From Clostridia bacterium (GTDB taxonomy: Bacteria > Bacillota > Clostridia > Oscillospirales > Acutalibacteraceae): 64,000 bases of DNA. The translations under genes were made by a program, and so were the position numbers. The notes beneath the pieces are model-generated. The model worked only from the letters and a program-made list of their open reading frames with translations, was not told the DNA's origin and searched no databases. Positions 61,701-64,000 of this stretch are shown piece by piece. The stretch lies in NCBI GenBank assembly GCA_017473165.1, contig JAFUNA010000020.1:1-64000 (forward strand), given 5' to 3'. Each line of letters begins with the position of its first letter. Position 1 is the stretch's first letter.

Positions 61701-64000
61701 AGCTGATTTCGCCTTCATTATAAAGCGAAATGCTTATTGATGCGGTTTTATCGGGATTTGCCGCAAGAGCCGCAGTTACAACGGCATTCTTGATTCCCGT
61801 GCCCGGTGCAGCGATAAATCCGAAGCCTTCCGTTACACCTGCCTGGGGATTATTGACCGAAAATACAATATCCTCTTCAAGTACAGTAACGGGTTTGTTC
61901 TCATAAAGAGCAGCAACGGGAAGCTCCGCTTTCACTCCGTATACCGCATTTATATTTGCTTTTGTGAAATATACACGGTCCGGAACAACGATATTCATGG
62001 TTTTCGCACCAAGAATTTCGTCATCCAGCATAAGGTAAACCTCAACCGTGCCGTTTCTTAAGCCCGTAAATTTACCGTCCTGTGAAACCGTTCCCCATTT
62101 TTCATCGGAAACAGCCCATGTTGTGCCTTCGGGAAGCTCTGCGGAGTTTCCTGTTGCACTGACGCCCGCAGCCGTGAGCTGAACGGTTGCACCCTTTGTT
62201 AAATAATCAGTTTCACTTTCAATTATTGCATGGTCAAATGCCGTTGAGCTGGGAGCGGTTGAAGCTATGAGCAGCGATGTGCTTACGGAACGAGCAGTAC
62301 CGTCAGAAGGCTTGCTCACAACAGAAAGACTGTCTTCACCCTCAAGCTTTGCAACATATGTTGTTGAGCCGCCGCCGTCAAGGTTAATCGCATCAACACA
62401 GCCTGCCTCAAACATAATCTGTGCAATTTCTTCCATGCTTCCGCCGCAGGAAACAGGCTCCTGTCTGCCGTCGAGAACCATGAAAACAACCTTGCCCGTC
62501 TTTGTTATTCCGACAGCCGTACGGCTTGCACGATTTGTATAGTAGTCGGAGGTCTGGGTGATGTTGATTTTGCCGTCGGTAATCAGAGTTGAGCCGAAGC
62601 CGCCGAGAGCTTCCTTGAGCTGACCTCTGTAAATGTTGTTATATTCATCGTATGTGCCGATTATGGGTGTTCCGTCCTTAAGAATACCGAAGAAAGAGTA
62701 TTTCTTGGGGCTCTGGGCATGGATTTCCTTGCCGTCCATAATGAGCAAACCGCCCGGCTCACCGGTTTCCATGTTATAGCCGTCACCGTTTATGCTTGCA
62801 ATTACGTTGTAGTTTTCAATGTAATGCTCGCTTTCGGGATTGCCGTATTTGTTCTGTGCCGCATTTGCCTGACCGAGAACTGTCTGCATTCCCCATTCCG
62901 AGGGGTCATTGTTTCTGTAGTTTGCGAAAACATGAACGTCATCTCTGGTCAGATCGGCAGTTGCGGTATAATATACCATCTGCTTGTTATCAGCAGAGGT
63001 TGCCTTCTTTATATGCTGAATTACACCGGGAGCAAGAGTTGACTGCTCGGATGCAAAAACGGTGAAATAGGGGTTATCCGTTACTTCAACGTAGTCACCT
63101 GCAAGCTTACAGATATAGTCCGCAAAGGCATAGCAGCAAGCTTTTCGGAGAACGGAAATATCCTCGGTGTTGAAATCTTTCGTACCCTCAAGGGTCGAAA
63201 TCATTTTGTTGCCTGTATAAACGTTATAAACGGCATTGCGTACGTCCGCACGAGTGCTTACGCCGCCGAGTCTGTTTCTGATGAAATAGTCTGCACGGGC
63301 AACGTCGTTGAGCTCCTCTGTGAAATATCCCTCAAAGAGCTCGGTAACCGCACCCTGCTCATAAACCGATGTGAGAAGAACATCCATCAGATAAAGCGAG
63401 TCCATATCGCCGTACATATCCTGCTGATTGAAGCCGCCTACCTCTTCGGGGTCATCCTGAAGAAGATAGTTTGTACCGACTTCGGCAATCATTTCGTCAA
63501 GAGTTCCCGTTACGCCGCCGTAATCGGAGAATTCGATAAGGTCAACGATATCGCCTGCCCAGCCGCCCACATCAGCATGATTCTGACTGGTCTTATTGTA
63601 GTAAACGATATCCATTGTTCCGAACATGTGACCGAAATCTACGAGGTTACCGTTGGGAATTTCAAACATTTCTATGTTCTTAAGAGCACTTACCGTAATC
63701 TGTTCACCGTCGGCAACGGTTGAATTGAACGCATCCTCGATTGTTGCAACATAATCGGCAAAGCCTGTATCCTCATAGCCCGCCATAATGCCCCATGAGC
63801 CTTCGTTGTAGCGGTCAACGCCTGTACGGATATATTTGATTACAAGCTGAAGAGGATCCTTACCGGGAACTTCGCCCGCATACGCAACGGCAAGTTCTTC
63901 AAGAAGTGCAAGATTTTCGATGAAGGTTGCATAGTCCGAAATCACGGGAACATCAAGCTTCGGAATTTCAACATAGGTTGTGTAACCGCAGCGTGTGCAA
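58792..64000 (-). CDS. Giant wall-associated protein: phosphodiester glycosidase domain and seven 69-residue repeats (5' end beyond window)
   Basis: The frame is open to the window edge (the visible part is 1735 codons and begins with a CTRCGY motif), so the N-terminus is missing. Domains in order: an N-terminal helical region, a phosphodiester glycosidase/NAGPA-like domain (about 63000-62200; ASINGDGYN, VFMVLDGRQ and INLDGGGSTT), Ig-like/Big2-type beta domains (about 62220-61650), a linker, and many cell-wall-binding (choline-binding-like) repeats with GxxYYF patterns. The last seven units (about 58795-60243) are each 69 residues, ending in YxFGPDGK-type blocks; the final one is diverged. 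The protein should bind the cell surface. NAGPA-like domains remove GlcNAc-1-P from phosphodiesters, or hydrolyse related sugar phosphodiesters. Confidence 0.88.
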   Translation of the reverse strand, partial: CTRCGYTTYVEIPKLDVPVISDYATFIENLALLEELAVAYAGEVPGKDPLQLVIKYIRTGVDRYNEGSWGIMAGYEDTGFADYVATIEDAFNSTVADGEQITVSALKNIEMFEIPNGNLVDFGHMFGTMDIVYYNKTSQNHADVGGWAGDIVDLIEFSDYGGVTGTLDEMIAEVGTNYLLQDDPEEVGGFNQQDMYGDMDSLYLMDVLLTSVYEQGAVTELFEGYFTEELNDVARADYFIRNRLGGVSTRADVRNAVYNVYTGNKMISTLEGTKDFNTEDISVLRKACCYAFADYICKLAGDYVEVTDNPYFTVFASEQSTLAPGVIQHIKKATSADNKQMVYYTATADLTRDDVHVFANYRNNDPSEWGMQTVLGQANAAQNKYGNPESEHYIENYNVIASINGDGYNMETGEPGGLLIMDGKEIHAQSPKKYSFFGILKDGTPIIGTYDEYNNIYRGQLKEALGGFGSTLITDGKINITQTSDYYTNRASRTAVGITKTGKVVFMVLDGRQEPVSCGGSMEEIAQIMFEAGCVDAINLDGGGSTTYVAKLEGEDSLSVVSKPSDGTARSVSTSLLIASTAPSSTAFDHAIIESETDYLTKGATVQLTAAGVSATGNSAELPEGTTWAVSDEKWGTVSQDGKFTGLRNGTVEVYLMLDDEILGAKTMNIVVPDRVYFTKANINAVYGVKAELPVAALYENKPVTVLEEDIVFSVNNPQAGVTEGFGFIAAPGTGIKNAVVTAALAANPDKTASISISLYNEGEISFDFDKATGGDRAFAWTRTVSNSTTEDGIVYDIENPDEPMETVYTFAIDMTQISIPERLEELTTMLPGAELENATAWKFLMQLAERVSVLTEVKPTIHIDKNFDVDYSQITLVNDYFELNGVDFNEADNTLTFTLNWIDQTKAIDPEMANPLCILKGIKLIPKADAQWTKDRIDAVNTGEISYKVYMRANALYTFAGKPENQQAYGVYPFENANVEPVERGGWFGNVYAEFEDSYTLSKAIKEGWVNEDGGFAYYADGERYTGVKPIDGYYYDFGENGINVGQTKYTGVFLDETDGLYRYSKLGELVSGWHQIGSDWYYFHSDTMAAKPGYYKVGAVSYNFEETGKITSGVWVKCVFGYRYYYGPSFYSKGWLTVDGNRYYFYGGYRYEGIRCVQESNSKDYNWYDFGTDGICKDEVIPDGFYTDKDGTVSYVVNGTALKEGLHKIDGDYYFFNYRCDAQTGKKYAGKTYCDLPVGEYYFGEDFKAVNGLVEIDGVMCYYENGKPKANGLIKIDGDYYFANGSNGEICINEERYVWKTSCDLPVGTYEFGPDGKMLNGIVEKNGVLHYYVNGKPSMAGLINIDGDYYFAGGSNGELTVNKTQYAWKTSCDLPMATYRFGSDGKMLDGIVEIDGSLYYYEKGNPKQAGLVEFDGSLCFVYGTNGEVCVNEARHVWKTNGLLPESTYEFGPDGKILNGLVKKDTGLYYYETGKPKMAGLIKIDGYYYFAYGTNGEVCVGEERYVWKTSCDLPEDTYEFGADGRMLDGIVEKDGILYYYETGKPKQAGLIEIDGGYYFANGANGELTVNENRYVWKTNGLMNASEYEFGPDGKMYDGIIKKDGVLYYYEKGKPKMAGLIKIGNDYYFAGGSNGELSVNKTQYVWQSNGLLPEKNYDFDENGKMYNGFFERNGTKYYYVNGRPAPVGLNYVDGYYYFVKYDGSLIVNQSYYAWETNGLSVEMTYTFNENGQIVG
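58795..60243 (-). repeat. Seven tandem 207-bp coding repeats
   Basis: Seven in-frame units of about 207 bases encode the 69-residue repeats; their nucleotide similarity is visible, for example repeated GGAAGGTCGCAG and CCGTTTTCATAATA-type phrases. They can recombine, so copy number may vary. Confidence 0.85.

Overview
The window looks like a chromosomal segment of an anaerobic, low-to-mid GC Firmicute of class Clostridia, most likely a gut Oscillospiraceae/Ruminococcaceae-type organism. The grounds are a fused ispH-rpsA gene (a clostridial architecture), a YlmC/YmxH sporulation protein, clear sigma-A promoters, GGAG ribosome sites, and many secreted glycosidases and lipases. No named species is claimed.

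Layout. 1-3123 is a mobile-element scar: a TnpV/DUF6809 pair, a 45-base 3' fragment of tRNA-Trp flanked by repeated short motifs (an attachment-site arrangement), a tyrosine recombinase fused in frame to the N-terminal half of a membrane methyltransferase gene, and a 280-bp inverted-repeat element (MITE-like). 3136-7189 (minus) holds a GH42-like glycosidase, a CAT-like acetyltransferase and an unknown membrane protein. 7808-15830 (minus) is a carbohydrate operon from a clear promoter: MFS carrier, BspA-type LRR membrane protein, alpha/beta hydrolase, secreted GH39-like enzyme, AlkD-type repair protein, aldose epimerase. 16004-20506 (minus) holds YlmC, a 42-codon small gene with a strong promoter, a secreted beta-propeller-like protein, a secreted lipase and an Fe-alcohol dehydrogenase. 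20686-25794 carries an endoglycoceramidase-like GH5, RadC, an RluA-type pseudouridine synthase and a PrsA-like foldase.

25853-35755 (minus) is a long co-directional run: RpiR regulator, YhiN-like flavoprotein, cmk, plsC, ispH-rpsA (these five overlap each other by 1-10 bases), then an EamA carrier, a subtilase and a GH13 alpha-glucosidase. It is divergent from a GH95 alpha-L-fucosidase plus HAD phosphatase (35915-38798). Next come plsY, an InlB-repeat surface protein behind a candidate structured 5' UTR, a membrane PP2C phosphatase with a Thr-rich outer tail, a DapA/NanA-family aldolase, a MATE pump, an LCAT-like lipase, an MBL hydrolase, tRNA-Leu(UAA), MscS plus CDF, a ceramidase-like secreted protein, PRPP synthetase, a metallophosphoesterase, a membrane tyrosine phosphatase with a His-rich tail, a Wzx-type flippase, and the 3' part of a giant surface protein with a phosphodiester-glycosidase domain and seven 69-residue wall-binding units, cut by the window edge.

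Together the genes suggest an organism that harvests host or diet glycans and perhaps (glyco)lipids, with a decorated cell surface. I found no complete undescribed defence or biosynthetic system. The most novel material is the recombinase/tRNA/MITE scar, the structured leader at 39556-39636, the small gene at 16446-16574, and the unusual membrane phosphatases.
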